Below, one piece after another: positions 10,067-20,480 of a DNA stretch of 64,000 nucleotides. This DNA comes from Rosa chinensis (lineage: Eukaryota; Streptophyta; Magnoliopsida; Rosales; Rosaceae). The position numbers and the translations under genes are program-made. Every line of letters starts with the position of its first letter. The stretch's first letter is position 1. The notes beneath the pieces were generated by a model, which had not been told where the DNA came from, ran no database searches, and saw only the letters and a program-made list of their open reading frames with translations. The stretch lies in contig NC_037091.1 of the NCBI RefSeq assembly GCF_002994745.2, positions 5,697,501 to 5,761,500 of the forward strand, in the 5' to 3' direction.

Positions 10067-11723
10067 ACAACGACTAAAAAAAAAAACCCTAGGAGAGTTT
10101 TCTCTCAACCCTAGTTGCCTACGGCCTCCTAGCCTCCCTCACCATTCTCCACCTCCTTTTACCTACTCTCTCTTTCTACCTATGGCATCCATTGACGCGG
10201 TAACGGCGAGTTTTGCTGCCTCGCTTGCTCTGGCCGAAGGGGGACGCGCCCCTGACTTGGGGAAGATTGGCGGAGGTCCCGTGCGGAAGTCCTCCCAATC
10301 TTTTCTCCTCGGAAAGCCTTTGACTCGGAAACCCATAGACCCAAAGGCATTCATGTCTCACTTCCACCGAACCTGGTTGGTGGATAAGGATTTTAGGGTT
10401 CAAGAGCGTCCTGGGGACCTGTTCTTGTTCTCCTTCGCTGCTACACGTGATCGAAACAAGGTTCTTCGAGGAGGCGTATGGTGTTTTGACCGAGCCCCGG
10501 TCTGTTTTGAAGTGTACGATGGAGTCAAGCCTCTGCATGAACTTCCATTTAAACATCTGCGGATCTGGACTAGGGTTTCTGGCATACCTCCTCTGTATGA
10601 AGAACCCGAGAATCTCACCTTGATTGGCAACCTTTTGGGCGGTTTTTTGGAGTATGACAAGAAGGAATTTAAGAAGGGGGTGATTAGGGTTTTATTCATT
10701 CATGACATATCTAAACCGATCCTGCTGGAAAGACAAGTCTTCCTAGATACTGGGGTTGAACCCATACTGCAGTTTCAATTCGAGCATCTGCGGGGGAGAT
10801 GCACTCAATGTGGTTTGCTCACACATGCTGGCCTTTCTTGTGAGGAACCCACTGCAGTAAACCCTACACCTAGGGTTTTACACTTTCCCGGCGTTTCGAC
10901 CTCAGGGAACTCCTTTGCCTTCTTTGCTAAGCATCAGGGAGACCTACCTTCCCCGACCGTCCCAAGGAAGAAGCGGCCTGGTTTTCATCGAGTGGAGCGC
11001 TCGACCTCATCTTCTCCCAGTGAGTCGGCTCCAACAGTAGTCAATACTGGTGGGGTTCCCGAACTGGCTATTTCTAGTGACATTGTTATTACTCCAGGTA
11101 CACAGAAGCACCAGCCTGTTTTGCTGTCCAAAAAACGGGAGCGTGGTGGTGCTTGCCATCCTAGTCCCAAGAAGTTTAAAACAGTCTTGGGTGGCAAGAT
11201 TCCAACACTGCATGCTGAGGCACTTGGTCTCATTGAGGAGGATGGCGACCTCACTTTGGTCTCGTTGAAAAAGAAGTCTGGTAGGCCTCTTGGAAGCAAG
11301 AATAAGACTCAACGTGCTAACAAGAAGCTGGATGGTACTCCCCTGAAGATTACTTATCCTACTAGTACTGAAACTGGTCCTAGCCCTAGGGACAAGGGCA
11401 AAGGAAAGGTTTAATCTTTCCAGCTTCCTTTGCCTTTCACTAGAAGTTGAATTTCTACTACTTGCATCTTAGTATCTCTAGTTGTACACCAATTGCGGTC
11501 TCTAGGCGACTAGGCTACTACTTCACGGGAGGTTAGTAGGGTGGTTTTTATTTCTTGTGTTTAGGCTCAATAATTGAGCGAATGTGTTAACAGTGAAGGT
11601 AACCTGTCCTTTATCTGGTAGCTTATACCATTTATGAGTTTGGTGTAAGACAGTCTTGGATGTATGAGCCTTCTGGCCCTTGATATCTGAATGAAGTTAT
11701 CTCTTTTTCTCAAAAAAAAAAAA
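10067..11723 (+). mobile_element. ORF1-only LINE-type retroelement
   Basis: The 16-bp direct repeat AAAGTAAAAGTAGATG lies at 10051-10066 and 11724-11739. The right copy directly follows a poly(A) tail (11,711-11,726), the hallmark of target-primed reverse transcription. The 1.66-kb unit holds one long ORF (10,182-11,414), a roughly 115-bp leader and a 300-bp 3' UTR, but no endonuclease or reverse transcriptase. It must have been mobilised in trans by a LINE. Confidence 0.85.
10182..11414 (+). CDS. LINE ORF1/gag-like protein (DUF4283 plus CCHC knuckle)
   Basis: A 410-aa uninterrupted ORF. Residues about 45-205 match the plant LINE ORF1 DUF4283 region (FMSHFHRTW, GDLFLFSF, RGGVWCFDRAPV, WTRVSGIPP, and IGNLLGGFLEYD). 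A zinc knuckle follows at about residue 207 (CTQCGLLTHAGLSC, Cx2Cx4Hx4C). The C-terminal third is basic and low-complexity (KKSGRPLGSKNKT, close to an AT-hook), suited to nucleic-acid binding. Such proteins coat LINE RNA. The first ATG lies in the body of the element after a short leader and gives a plausible start. An intact ORF suggests a fairly young insertion or selection on the ORF. It could alternatively be called a host 'DUF4283 protein', but the flanking repeat and tail show it is part of a mobile copy. Confidence 0.8.
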   Translation: MASIDAVTASFAASLALAEGGRAPDLGKIGGGPVRKSSQSFLLGKPLTRKPIDPKAFMSHFHRTWLVDKDFRVQERPGDLFLFSFAATRDRNKVLRGGVWCFDRAPVCFEVYDGVKPLHELPFKHLRIWTRVSGIPPLYEEPENLTLIGNLLGGFLEYDKKEFKKGVIRVLFIHDISKPILLERQVFLDTGVEPILQFQFEHLRGRCTQCGLLTHAGLSCEEPTAVNPTPRVLHFPGVSTSGNSFAFFAKHQGDLPSPTVPRKKRPGFHRVERSTSSSPSESAPTVVNTGGVPELAISSDIVITPGTQKHQPVLLSKKRERGGACHPSPKKFKTVLGGKIPTLHAEALGLIEEDGDLTLVSLKKKSGRPLGSKNKTQRANKKLDGTPLKITYPTSTETGPSPRDKGKGKV

Positions 11724-12284
11724 AAAGTAAAAGTAGATGGCTTTTTACAAGTTCCTCCTGTCAAATATGAGTTGAGATCAGAAAACTTGAAGTGGACAGG
11801 AAAAAAAAAAAAACAACCAGAAAAAATTGTCTTTTTTATTTAAATTAATATCGGATTTAATATACAATTTTTTGTTTGGTCAGACAATTTAATACCAATT
11901 AGAGCATAGTTAACGACCAACGGTAAACAATTAACAATCAACCGCTCATCATTATTGGTGATAAGTAGCCAAAAACGGTTAATGCCCATGCATACATTTT
12001 TTATAGGGTGTTTCTAAATGTACCCAACAAATATCTATGTAAACCCAGCAAATCAATTTTGCATGAAAAAAATAATTGTATCCTCATAAGAAATGACATT
12101 AAAAGTCATGATAAATTTAGATAATAACAAAATAAACCATAAAGTTTGAAACCCTTTTTCTTATTTGTACCCTGCAGTTCATTGTGTTCACCTTGTTACG
12201 TTGTTTTTTTTCCAGCAAAAGCTTGAACCCAAATATCACTTTTCATTATAGTTGCTTCATCTTAGATTTAATATACATGATATT

Positions 12285-12965
12285 GACAAAGTTGTCCCTC
12301 AACATGTAATTCCCGCTTCGCCTGCAGATGATATTGTAGAGTGGTTCGGGCATCACAGCAATGGTCCCTCGGTGAAACTCCCGTTACCACCACATCTATA
12401 CAGGAAGAGTACTAATTGGATAGGATTGGCTAAATGTGCATTCTTTTCCATGCTCCACCATTCAACTACCAACCTTGATAATTTCAATCCTGACATTCCT
12501 CTGCACCTTACATGTTATTTGGAAACTAATCCAGGCAGTCTGGGCCTTTTCCATTCCTACACCCATGATTTCCAACTAATTATAAACTATTTAATTATTT
12601 GTTGGTGAATGTATGAAAGATTTAGACTCTTTTAGTCCTATCTTTGATAATTTGCATTCATAATTCATAAAGGTACCAAAAGTAACCAGAAATATTTTCT
12701 TTCCAAGCCTATAAATTAATGACCACCAACGAAGAATTCAAATGGCTGCATGTAGAAGGATTCATATGGGTTTCCTACATACCACGAAGGTCGTTGATTT
12801 TGGATCATCGAATGAGTGCATCGACCTACAAGCTTCGATTGGAAGTGACCGCCCAGGCTTAAGGGTGCTCAAGTGTGGGCTTCCTCTTCTATATGAACAT
12901 GATGAGCAAGAATTTGAGAAGACCATTATGCATTGCAGGACCTCGTTGACTGATCATCTAAGAAA
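12285..12965 (+). pseudogene. TIR-NBS-LRR C-terminal (C-JID) fragment
   Basis: Two blocks, about 12,285-12,557 and 12,722-12,965, encode the post-LRR C-JID region of TNL immune receptors: VEWFGHHSNGPSVKLPLPPH, NWIGLAKCAFFS, NPDIPLHLTCYLETNPGS, then ASIGSDRPGLRVLKCGLPLL and LLYEHDEQEFEKTIMHC. About 160 bp of unrelated AT-rich DNA separates the blocks. The second block changes frame (EEFKWLHVEGFIWVSYIP in one frame, the rest in another), so it cannot encode the domain intact. The TIR, NB-ARC and LRR parts are absent. It lies wholly inside the MULE and was presumably captured. Confidence 0.8.
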
Positions 12966-13104
12966 TTTACAAAGTTTGGTGTTCTTCATCTCAAAACCAA
13001 GAAGTCTTTGGGTGTTTGGTATTCTTCTTCAATGTGAATGAATTTTGCTGGGTGTATGAGTTTTTTGCTGGGTATATGTGCTTTGCTAGGTATAATTAAA
13101 GAAA

Positions 13105-13811
13105 GGGAGATTCTATTCATACCTCCAAATTTGGCATTTGGACCTCCTCACTTAATAGACCTCCAACTTACTTTTACAAATAACTATTTTGCTATCTACA
13201 CCTCTCTAATCTTCCTATAATACCCATCATCCAATAAAATCAATAAAAGACTTTTTTTTAAGATTCTATTCATACTTTCAAAAATCATTAGTTGGACCTC
13301 CTTCAGTTTTGAAGATTTGGAATTGCAGCAATTTTTTTTTTTTTTTTTTGGAAGTTCATCCTCCAGATACGAGTTACGGAGGTGCTAGCACTTTTGTAAT
13401 GAATTGTCGACTCTTGGTTAGTATAGACAACAATACCATGTTTGCTCATCATTTCGTACAAATATGTTTTCCAATTAAGTATTATTTTCATTGCATTTAG
13501 GTGTTATTGTTGCTAAACTGAAACGTGCTGGAGTACTGCTTTTTGTCGCCGCTCGTTCACACGTTTGTTTGCATTCAGAATGAGTAGGTCTTCATCAACT
13601 GAGTTGTCTTTGTATTTCCCATTTTCTCTCCTTTTATTTTTTATTTTTTTATAGTGCAGTGAGTATTAGTGTTCGTAGAGATAAGAAGATATATTTTTTT
13701 TCCTTATTTTTGTCTTTATTGGTAATTTGACATGAGTTGACAAAGTCAACTATTATTTGGAAAAAAAGAGAGGTCTAAATATCAATATTGGAGGTATGAA
13801 TAGAAGCTCCC
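13105..13811. mobile_element. Nested MULE-like element (707 bp)
   Basis: Inverted ends GGGAGATTCTATTCATACC and, reversed, GGGAGCTTCTATTCATACC are flanked by a perfect 9-bp duplication TTAAAGAAA (13096-13104, 13812-13820). It sits inside the larger MULE downstream of the TNL fragment, so it arrived later or was carried along. It has no coding capacity. Confidence 0.85.
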
Positions 13812-13953
13812 TTAAAGAAAAGGGTATTATAGAAAAACATGCTGGGTGTAGTTATAGATTTTATAAAGTACTCAGATGTAAAAAGTTTGCTGGGTGTACT
13901 TAGATATTTGCTGGGTACATTTAGAAAGACCATTTTTTATAATATTAAAAGTT

Positions 13954-14170
13954 AGAGAAATTCTTATATAGAGTAAACGTACCACGTGGCAGTGGAGTAA
14001 ACGTACCACGTGGCAGTGGGGCAGCCCAATCAAAACTCAGAAATTTTAAGTATTTTCTAAAACTATCCTTAATTATTAAAATAAAATACTCAAAACACCA
14101 TCTTATATGTTCACTGATTGGATAGCCCTACCAGTCACGTGGTACTTTTGCTCTACGTAAGAATCTCTCT
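13954..14170. mobile_element. 217-bp MITE, probably hAT type
   Basis: Inverted ends of about 40 bp (AGAGAAATTCTTA... and, reversed, AGAGAGATTCTTACG...). The duplication is AAAAGTT (7-8 bp) at 13947-13953 and 14171-14177. Near the left end a 23-bp phrase containing GTACCACGTGGCAGTGG is tandemly doubled. The paralogous site near 20,115 is empty. Confidence 0.75.
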
Positions 14171-15299
14171 AAAAGTTCATATTAATATAACTTAACTTTA
14201 ACCGTTGTTTACCATCCCTTTTTAATTAGGGGCCGTGACCACTTACCCAATTTTAGTCTAAAAGTTGCCCACTTGCTCCACTAAGAGTTTTTTAACCTCA
14301 TTTACCCAATTTAAAAGGAAAAAGACTATTTTAGACCAAGCATGACAAACAATTACAAACCTACCCAGATCTTCGCTCACTTTCACCCTCTGGAACCGCT
14401 TCAGCTTTCGCCTCCTCCACTAGCTCCAGCTTCTCATCTCCGTCGTCTGCCTTTTTCAACAACCACCAGGACCACCATAGCCACTACCACTACCATCGCT
14501 CCGCTCCACCGACGCATGTCAATCTCTACACCTCCAGTGCTCTGTCTCCAGTTGTCCGCTTCTTCATCAAGCACTTTCTATCTCCCCAAACCGATCCATC
14601 ACTACTTCCAAGAAGAACAGCCCAATCGCAGCGACCAGGAAGGCGTGTATGTGCTCGCCATGACGAACTCGTTGGTTCGAATTAGTGGAGTCGCTGGTTC
14701 GAATTAGTGGAGTCGAGGGCGAGTGGGTGAAGAGAGAGCCTTCACTGCTCTGATTCGTCCTTCTACGCACCAGCAGAGGAGGAGAGCTGGGTTCCATCCA
14801 CGGCAGAGCCGACTCTCCTTTATGTCCGAGGCTGATGCTGAGTGATGGATTTCTCTGATTTTTTTTGTTTACAGAGTGACACAGATTGGTTATTTTCTAG
14901 TCATTTCTCTATTTTTCCAATCTTAGATTCCGGTGAGTCAATTCCGAGTAGCCGCGGGTGAACAAATCCGATTAGATCAATCCAAGGCTTGCTTAGTCCA
15001 GCTCAACTCTGACGAATTTTGAAGCGGTGGTGCCGAGTCAACCAGGCGAGTTTTGCGTCTGGATGCTACTGAACGTCAGCTGGAAACGACACTGTTGAAG
15101 AAAAACTCCATATTTGTAATTTTTTGGGGGGTAGTAGACACATTATTGGCCCCCAGTAGACTTTGATATGAGGGACAAGGATCACTATAGTGTGGTGTTT
15201 TGATAAGTTACCTGTTGTTTTCTGTTTATTAAAGTCAAATTATCTGTGAATCCTACAAAATGGTGCATTTTTGGTGGTCTATTGGGAGGCAGTAGAGAC

Positions 15300-15610
15300 A
15301 TTGGACTTTGTATTAGGGGGGCAATAATATGATTATTGGGAGGCAATAATATGATTATAAATTGATTAATTGTGCCTGTAGTGTATTCATTTTGGTTTTG
15401 GGAGTTCATACAATTCACTGGACGGCAATAATATGATTTTTGGGAGGCAATATTATGATTACTGGGGGGCAATAATATGATTACTGGGGGACAATAATAT
15501 GGTTACTGGATATTATTAGGGACCGGTCGCCGGATTCCGATCACAGGTCGTCGGATTCCGATCAGGGTCACCGGATTCCTGTCACCGGTCGCCGGCGCCC
15601 TGCCACTGGT
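15300..15610. repeat. Two short minisatellites inside the second MULE
   Basis: 15,315-15,510 has five or six diverged copies of the phrase 'gggaggcaataatatgatta', some separated by unique sequence. 15,535-15,605 has four copies of a unit around 'ggtcgccggattccgatca'. Confidence 0.75.
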
Positions 15611-15651
15611 CACCAGAGGCTGGCAAGGTGGAGGATGACTTCTCCCTCTAA

Positions 15652-15913
15652 GAGCAAGTTCACCCGTTGGGTCACCAGGTCACCCACTATTCACTGCTTT
15701 TTAGTGTTAATTTCACCCTCTGGGTCACGAGTACAGTGTATTTCGTGCCCTGGGTCACCCTGAACAGTGTTCTAGGTCACCATGGTGACCTGCACAGTGT
15801 ATTTCGTGCCCTAGGTCACGAGCACAGTGTATTTCGTGACCCAGAGAATGAAAATATACACTAAAAAGCAGTGAATAGTAAGTGACCCGGTGACCCAACG
15901 GGTGAACTTGCTC
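15652..15913. mobile_element. 262-bp PIF/Harbinger-type MITE
   Basis: Inverted ends of about 55 bp starting GAGCAAGTTCACCCGTTGGG, with TAA on both sides (15649-15651, 15914-15916), the 3-bp duplication typical of Tourist-like elements. The interior has several copies of GTCAC and 'cacagtgtatttcgtg' and can fold on itself. Confidence 0.75.
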
Positions 15914-16094
15914 TAAGTGAAAAAGAAGGAGAGGGCAAACAAGTCTAAAAAAAAAATAAAAAAAAAATTAATTGGGTAAAGGGGAAATAATCCCTTAGAG
16001 TGTTTTGGGTAAATGGGGTTAAAAAACAGTTGGTGGAGCAAGTGGGCAATTTTTAGCCTAAAATCGGGTAAATGATCATTTCCCCTTTTAATTA

Positions 16095-16950
16095 ATCAAA
16101 ATTGAGGTGAGATCAGAGAGACGGCTACCTTCTGCCCGACAACTTATAAATGTTTTTGCTGCTAATAGTTTTGAGATTTTTGCTCAAGTGCAGCAAGGTG
16201 ATGAATTGCTATAGAGGAACAAGATATTGTTGGAGAGTGCATTGACAAAGATATAGCTAAATATTAGATAGAGAGATGAAACTCTCTGTTTATTTGTTAA
16301 TTAAAATTATTCATGTTTAATTGTTTGCTGTTATATTGTAAATGTTTTCACTACTAATAGTTTTGAGATTCTTACTCGATCAAGTGCAGCAAGGCAATAA
16401 TATATACGTAAATGATTAGTTATTATCAACATTTATGAAGATGTGAGAGTTTGTTACTCAAAACTGAAAGAAAGAAAGAACAAAAAAAAAAGGATATACG
16501 CATATGACCTAAATATAAGTGATGTATAAAGATCTAAAAACTTAACGGTTAATATGTCGTTATGTAACTAAAAAATCAGTTCAACAAGTGATCTTGATCA
16601 AAATATGAATCATTTACTACAAAGACCCTAATATAACTTACAATCTTACAGATCCTCCACTGTTATTGTACATAATTAAATAGCAATTCGAGCAGATCAT
16701 GAAAATAAAAGGCAGAGAGATGTCATTTCTGGTTCTCTAAAAAAACATGAGAGAGAGAGAGAGAGATTTCTTTTTCATTGAGAAAGAAATTACTTGTCCT
16801 CCTCTAGGGTTGAATTATTGTCCCATCTGAGATGACGTTTCTTACAAGATTTCATGAGGACCACCCCAAAATGGATCGAACTTAATTGTTCTTAAAAATT
16901 AATTTATTTCAACGCTAGCAACCTAGTAAAATGCTGGAGGTAATCTTGTA
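16095..16950. repeat. Junction of duplicated block copies 1 and 2
   Basis: No gene. 16,095-16,390 is the tail of copy 1 and matches 20,160-20,470. From about 16,390 the sequence restarts with the same order seen from about 4,970 (copy 1) and about 61,560 (copy 3), including a short (AG)n run at 16,746-16,766. This is the boundary of a tandem duplication. Confidence 0.65.
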
Positions 16951-17061
16951 CATACTATTTCCTGACAAAAACACCAAAACCAGACCTATCATTACAAGCC
17001 TTCGACTTTCTCGTAGCCAAACTTTCATCCTCAGCTAGTCCCATCAAGGCCTTTGCTGTCT

Positions 17062-18026
17062 CTAGAGCTTCAATATCCAAGTTGGGTGTACCAACCTCAG
17101 GTTCGCATGGTTTAGTTCTGGCCTTCTTTTTGCAGCCTTGAATTTTTCCCATTCTGTTAAAGAAGGTTATATAATTAAATCAGAGTAACTTCAAAATCGA
17201 AAGATTAACAAGAAATAATAAGCAGAGAAGTAAGAGGAAAATTTTACCACTAAATAACGGCACCTTCTCTGCAGCGTCGTTTATCAGATTACTCCAGGCT
17301 ACGCGAAAAAACAACTCATCGTACGATTCCCTCTTTTCTTCAGAATCACTGGCAGCGCCTTCAGATGACTTGTTTAGGTATTCATCCTTTAATATTTTTT
17401 TAGGTCTCTCATCAGCTAGCTCCTGAAGAGAACACATATTGCATATACAGTGAACCAACATATTAAAAATATTATTACTAGTATTTCTAACTTAACTGTG
17501 ACTATAGAATAAGAACATGCATGATCTAACTCACCCCTATATCTATCCCTTTGCGTTTGCTATTGGCTTCCTTCATTTGTTTAGGGTTCACCTCATAAAG
17601 GATAAACCTCACAACCTCGGGAACTGATCTTGTCACAATCTTCGATTCTACATGCGTAAAATACTGCATGAAACAGCTCAAGGAAAACTTTAAAATTAGG
17701 GTTTTTGAATCAATCATTGATAAACTATCTTCGATCAATTTCAACCATACAAATTCTCCAAGATATTCTTTAAGTCAAATTAATGAAAATTTACCTTATC
17801 GAATTGTTGGATACCATTCAGTCTTATCCTACACTCCATTTTCCATCCATGGAGTCTGTCAGAGAAACTATACTTTTTCCTACTCTGAGCAGTAATTTCT
17901 CTGAGGACTTCATCCTTAGGAGCAAACTGCATGCATACACCCCAACAAATACAACATAAGATCCATATTCACAATTATCTTGATCCCTGTTCATAAATGA
18001 AGCGCTATATATCTTGTCAATGACCA

Positions 18027-18075
<49 letters not shown>

Positions 18076-19119
18076 CTATACCTCGTTTACTGTGTCATTG
18101 TCAACTTTAAGATCATCATGAATTTGAAAGGACACATTGGAAATATGGGCCACTTGCTTGGTGGCCGATCGGCCTGGCCTGGTAGTGAAGGTCGGTTCCT
18201 GTAAATTGAAAAGGAAAGCGAATCAGAAGAGATCGATTAATGGGTTCAAGTACCCGGCCATTCAAACCTTAAACGAATGAAACTCCAACAGGCTAGGTTT
18301 TGGACAAAACTAAATAAAAACCATCATCTAAATAAATTTATGAAAAACGAAAATCACCATGTTAGTTATTTTAGGGCTCTCATGGTCAGCCTGAGCCTTC
18401 TCTGCGGCTGTTATCTTTAATTTACCGTCGTCCTTCGCTAACTCAGTGGTCTCTTCCTGGTGAAGTAATAGCAATCCGGGATAAGATGTTTTTATCAATA
18501 AATTAAAAAATTAAAAAAATAAGATATACAAAATAAAAAATAAAACCACCATGTCGATATAGGTATATAACAATATAACTAACAAAAACGAAAACTCACC
18601 GCGCTAGTTCTGCCACTGTCCGACTTTGCTTGTTTCATCAACTTATCTACCTCTTTCTGCATATGAGCAACTAGTTTTAGTTTATGTAATGTTGATATGA
18701 TATATTATGTAATATCGAAGTTTCTAGGGCAGCGTTCTTACTTGAACAAGACCCTTGACAACTTGTCCGAGTCGTTCCTGTATATTTTCTTGTGGCCGTG
18801 TCTTCGGTTCATTGAGAACTAATTCATTTGAAGAAGGAGATGGAGAGACCACTTGGCCTCTTTGCATCTCATGGTAGTCCACTATTTTCACCGGTGAAAA
18901 GTCGTCCATGATCTGATCGTAATCGAACGGCATGGGTGAAAATTGGGGTTCTGGTGTCACTGTCGGCTCATATGTGGATGGCGACAGTCCAGTCTCAAAA
19001 GTGGGTGGTGAGGGAACCGGTGCAGTTGTAGCCGGGGATGCAAGTGAAGTGCTACGGTTCAGTGACGGGGATGATGGCGACCTCCACGTTGAGAAAAAGG
19101 AGGATCTTGGTGATGCCAT
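17062..19119 (-). CDS. Methyl-CpG-binding-domain protein, copy 2 (frameshifted end)
   Basis: Paralogue of the gene at 6,684-9,356 with the same eight-exon plan: 19119-18742, 18656-18600, 18456-18358, 18198-18082, 17926-17795, 17663-17535, 17422-17248, 17153-17062. Exon 2 is 30 bp shorter but stays in frame. The MBD-like region (exons 5-6) keeps the GWKMECRLR and RSVPEVVRFILYE signatures. In exon 8 an A-run is one base shorter than in copies 1 and 3, which shifts the frame and ends the protein early at about 392 aa with a different tail. The old frame stays open further downstream. Upstream, a CT run, TATA-like element and about 500 bp of promoter are conserved with copy 1. It may still make a protein with an altered C-terminus, or be an early pseudogene. 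Nuclear DNA binding is inferred from the family. Confidence 0.6.
18035..18072. repeat. (AT)n microsatellite in intron 4 of MBD copy 2
   Basis: A 38-bp pure AT run at the position where copy 1 has its 30-bp duplication. Confidence 0.95.
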
Positions 19120-19122
19120 ATT

Positions 19123-19147
<25 letters not shown>
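19123..19147. repeat. (AG)n run upstream of MBD copy 2 start
   Basis: A 25-bp AG run, the short allele of the repeat seen at 9,360-9,440. Confidence 0.9.
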
Positions 19148-19154
<7 letters not shown>

Positions 19155-19739
19155 GAGAATAAGAGAGAGCCTGATCGGAATGCAGCAAACAATGCAGTGA
19201 TGGGGTTTGAGAAGGAGTGCAGATTTTAAAGGGAAGAGATAGGGCTCCTTCAGCGGTTTAGATAGTAATTACCATTTTCATTGAAGGTCATATGCATTCA
19301 CCAAACAGGTGCCTGCGTTCGCATTCATTTTTTTGCCTAAAGAGAAAGGTGGTTTCTGGTATAGCGTTTGGAAAATGGAAAAGAAAACCAGACTTTGATA
19401 ATAATATGTGGAACTCCAGTTTTGAATTGAAAATTCAAATGGCTGGTATTAATGGTGCCATATTTACTGGCTTATTTGCACAAACCTTCCTGACTACATA
19501 CATGAATTGCAAATGGCAAAAATGGAACCTGCCTTCACGTGTTCTTACCAACCATTCTATGTGGTTACGTTTTCCTTTTTTGCGAATCCAGAAACCAGCA
19601 AATGTATTGAAAAAAGTTTTGAATGGATTCCAGTGGTATGCATCTTGGTGTGATTTCCTTTGACCCCGACTAAAATCTAGCATTTTGAAATCATTAATAT
19701 AATTAACTAAACTGAAACATTTTTTTACCATCCCTTCTT

Positions 19740-20480
19740 AATTAACCGAAACTGAGGTGTGATCAGAGAGGCATCCGGCTTATGCCCCACGACTTTTTTC
19801 ATGAAAAATCTCTGAACTTCAAGTAATGGAAACTAAGAGCAGCTTAAGTGTGCTCTCTATTTTAACTTTTACCTATATATATGACTCCTAAATATAGAGA
19901 GAGCAAGATGAGACTGTATGTTATTTTATTAATTAAAAACTTTCTTTTTTAATTGTTTCGTCTTATTTATATATGTTTCCACTGCTAATAAAGTAACAAT
20001 TAACAATCAACGGTTAACAATTAATAATCAGCCGCTCATTCTTGGTGATACAGTAACCAAAAAAAGGTTAATGCCATGTATACATTTTTTATGTATGACA
20101 TATATTAAAAGTTAATATTAAGATAACTTAACTGAAACATTGTTTAACATCCCCTTTTAATTAATCAAAACTAAAGTAAGATCATAGAGGCGGCTGCCTT
20201 CTGCCCGACAACTTTTCTGATGAAAAACCTCAAAACTTCAAGTAATGGGAACTAATTAACAGGAACTTTAGTAGGCAGTTTATTTTAACTTTTAGCTATA
20301 TGGCTGCTAAATTAGATAGTGAGATGAAACTCTCTGTTATTTTGTTAATTAAAAATATTCATTTTTCATTTTTTGGTATTATTTATAAATGTTTTCACTA
20401 CTAATAGTTTTGAGATTCTTACTCAAGTACGTAGCAAGGCGAAAACATTGTTATAAAGGAACAAGAGATAGTTGGAGAGT
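19740..20480. repeat. Tail of duplicated block copy 2, two internal sub-copies
   Basis: No gene. Two related segments (about 19,740-19,960 and 20,145-20,380) repeat the phrase pattern 'gatcagagaggc...ctt.tgccc.acgactt' and also match 16,095-16,390. 19,985-20,200 corresponds to copy 1 DNA on either side of three transposon insertions. Confidence 0.65.

Larger units (their letters stand above)
12006..13931. mobile_element. MULE carrying a TNL gene fragment (Pack-MULE)
   Basis: Inverted ends (GGGTGTTTCTAAATGTACCC at left; right end, reversed, GGTCTTTCTAAATGTACCC) continue similar for about 40 bp. The target duplication is the 10-mer ATTTTTTATA at 11996-12005 and 13932-13941, in the 9-11 bp range of Mutator-like elements. 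The paralogous segment at 20,075-20,110 carries the site unfilled. No transposase is seen. Internal cargo is a disease-resistance gene fragment and a nested smaller element. Confidence 0.85.
14229..16085. mobile_element. Second MULE (1.86 kb) with internal repeats
   Basis: Inverted ends of roughly 110 bp (starting GGGGCCGTGACC at left and, reversed, GGGGAAATGATC at right). The perfect 9-bp duplication is TTTTAATTA (14220-14228, 16086-16094). The paralogous segment near 20,155 has the site unfilled. The interior is GC-rich at 14,340-14,830 (possibly captured host sequence that I do not recognise). It also has a doubled 22-bp phrase at about 14,670-14,720 and a nested MITE at its right side. 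No transposase is seen. Confidence 0.85.

Noticed and set aside
12252..12608. Working resistance gene
   Set aside because: Only the C-JID end is present, it is broken by frame changes, and it lies inside a transposon with target duplications.
14342..14707. 121-codon ORF, Pro/Ser/Thr-rich
   Set aside because: Lies inside a MULE, low complexity, no domain recognised. Possibly captured exon DNA but not supportable as a gene.
14690..14712. tRNA T-arm-like word (ggttcgaatta)
   Set aside because: No cloverleaf can be drawn around it. It is one unit of a short tandem duplication.
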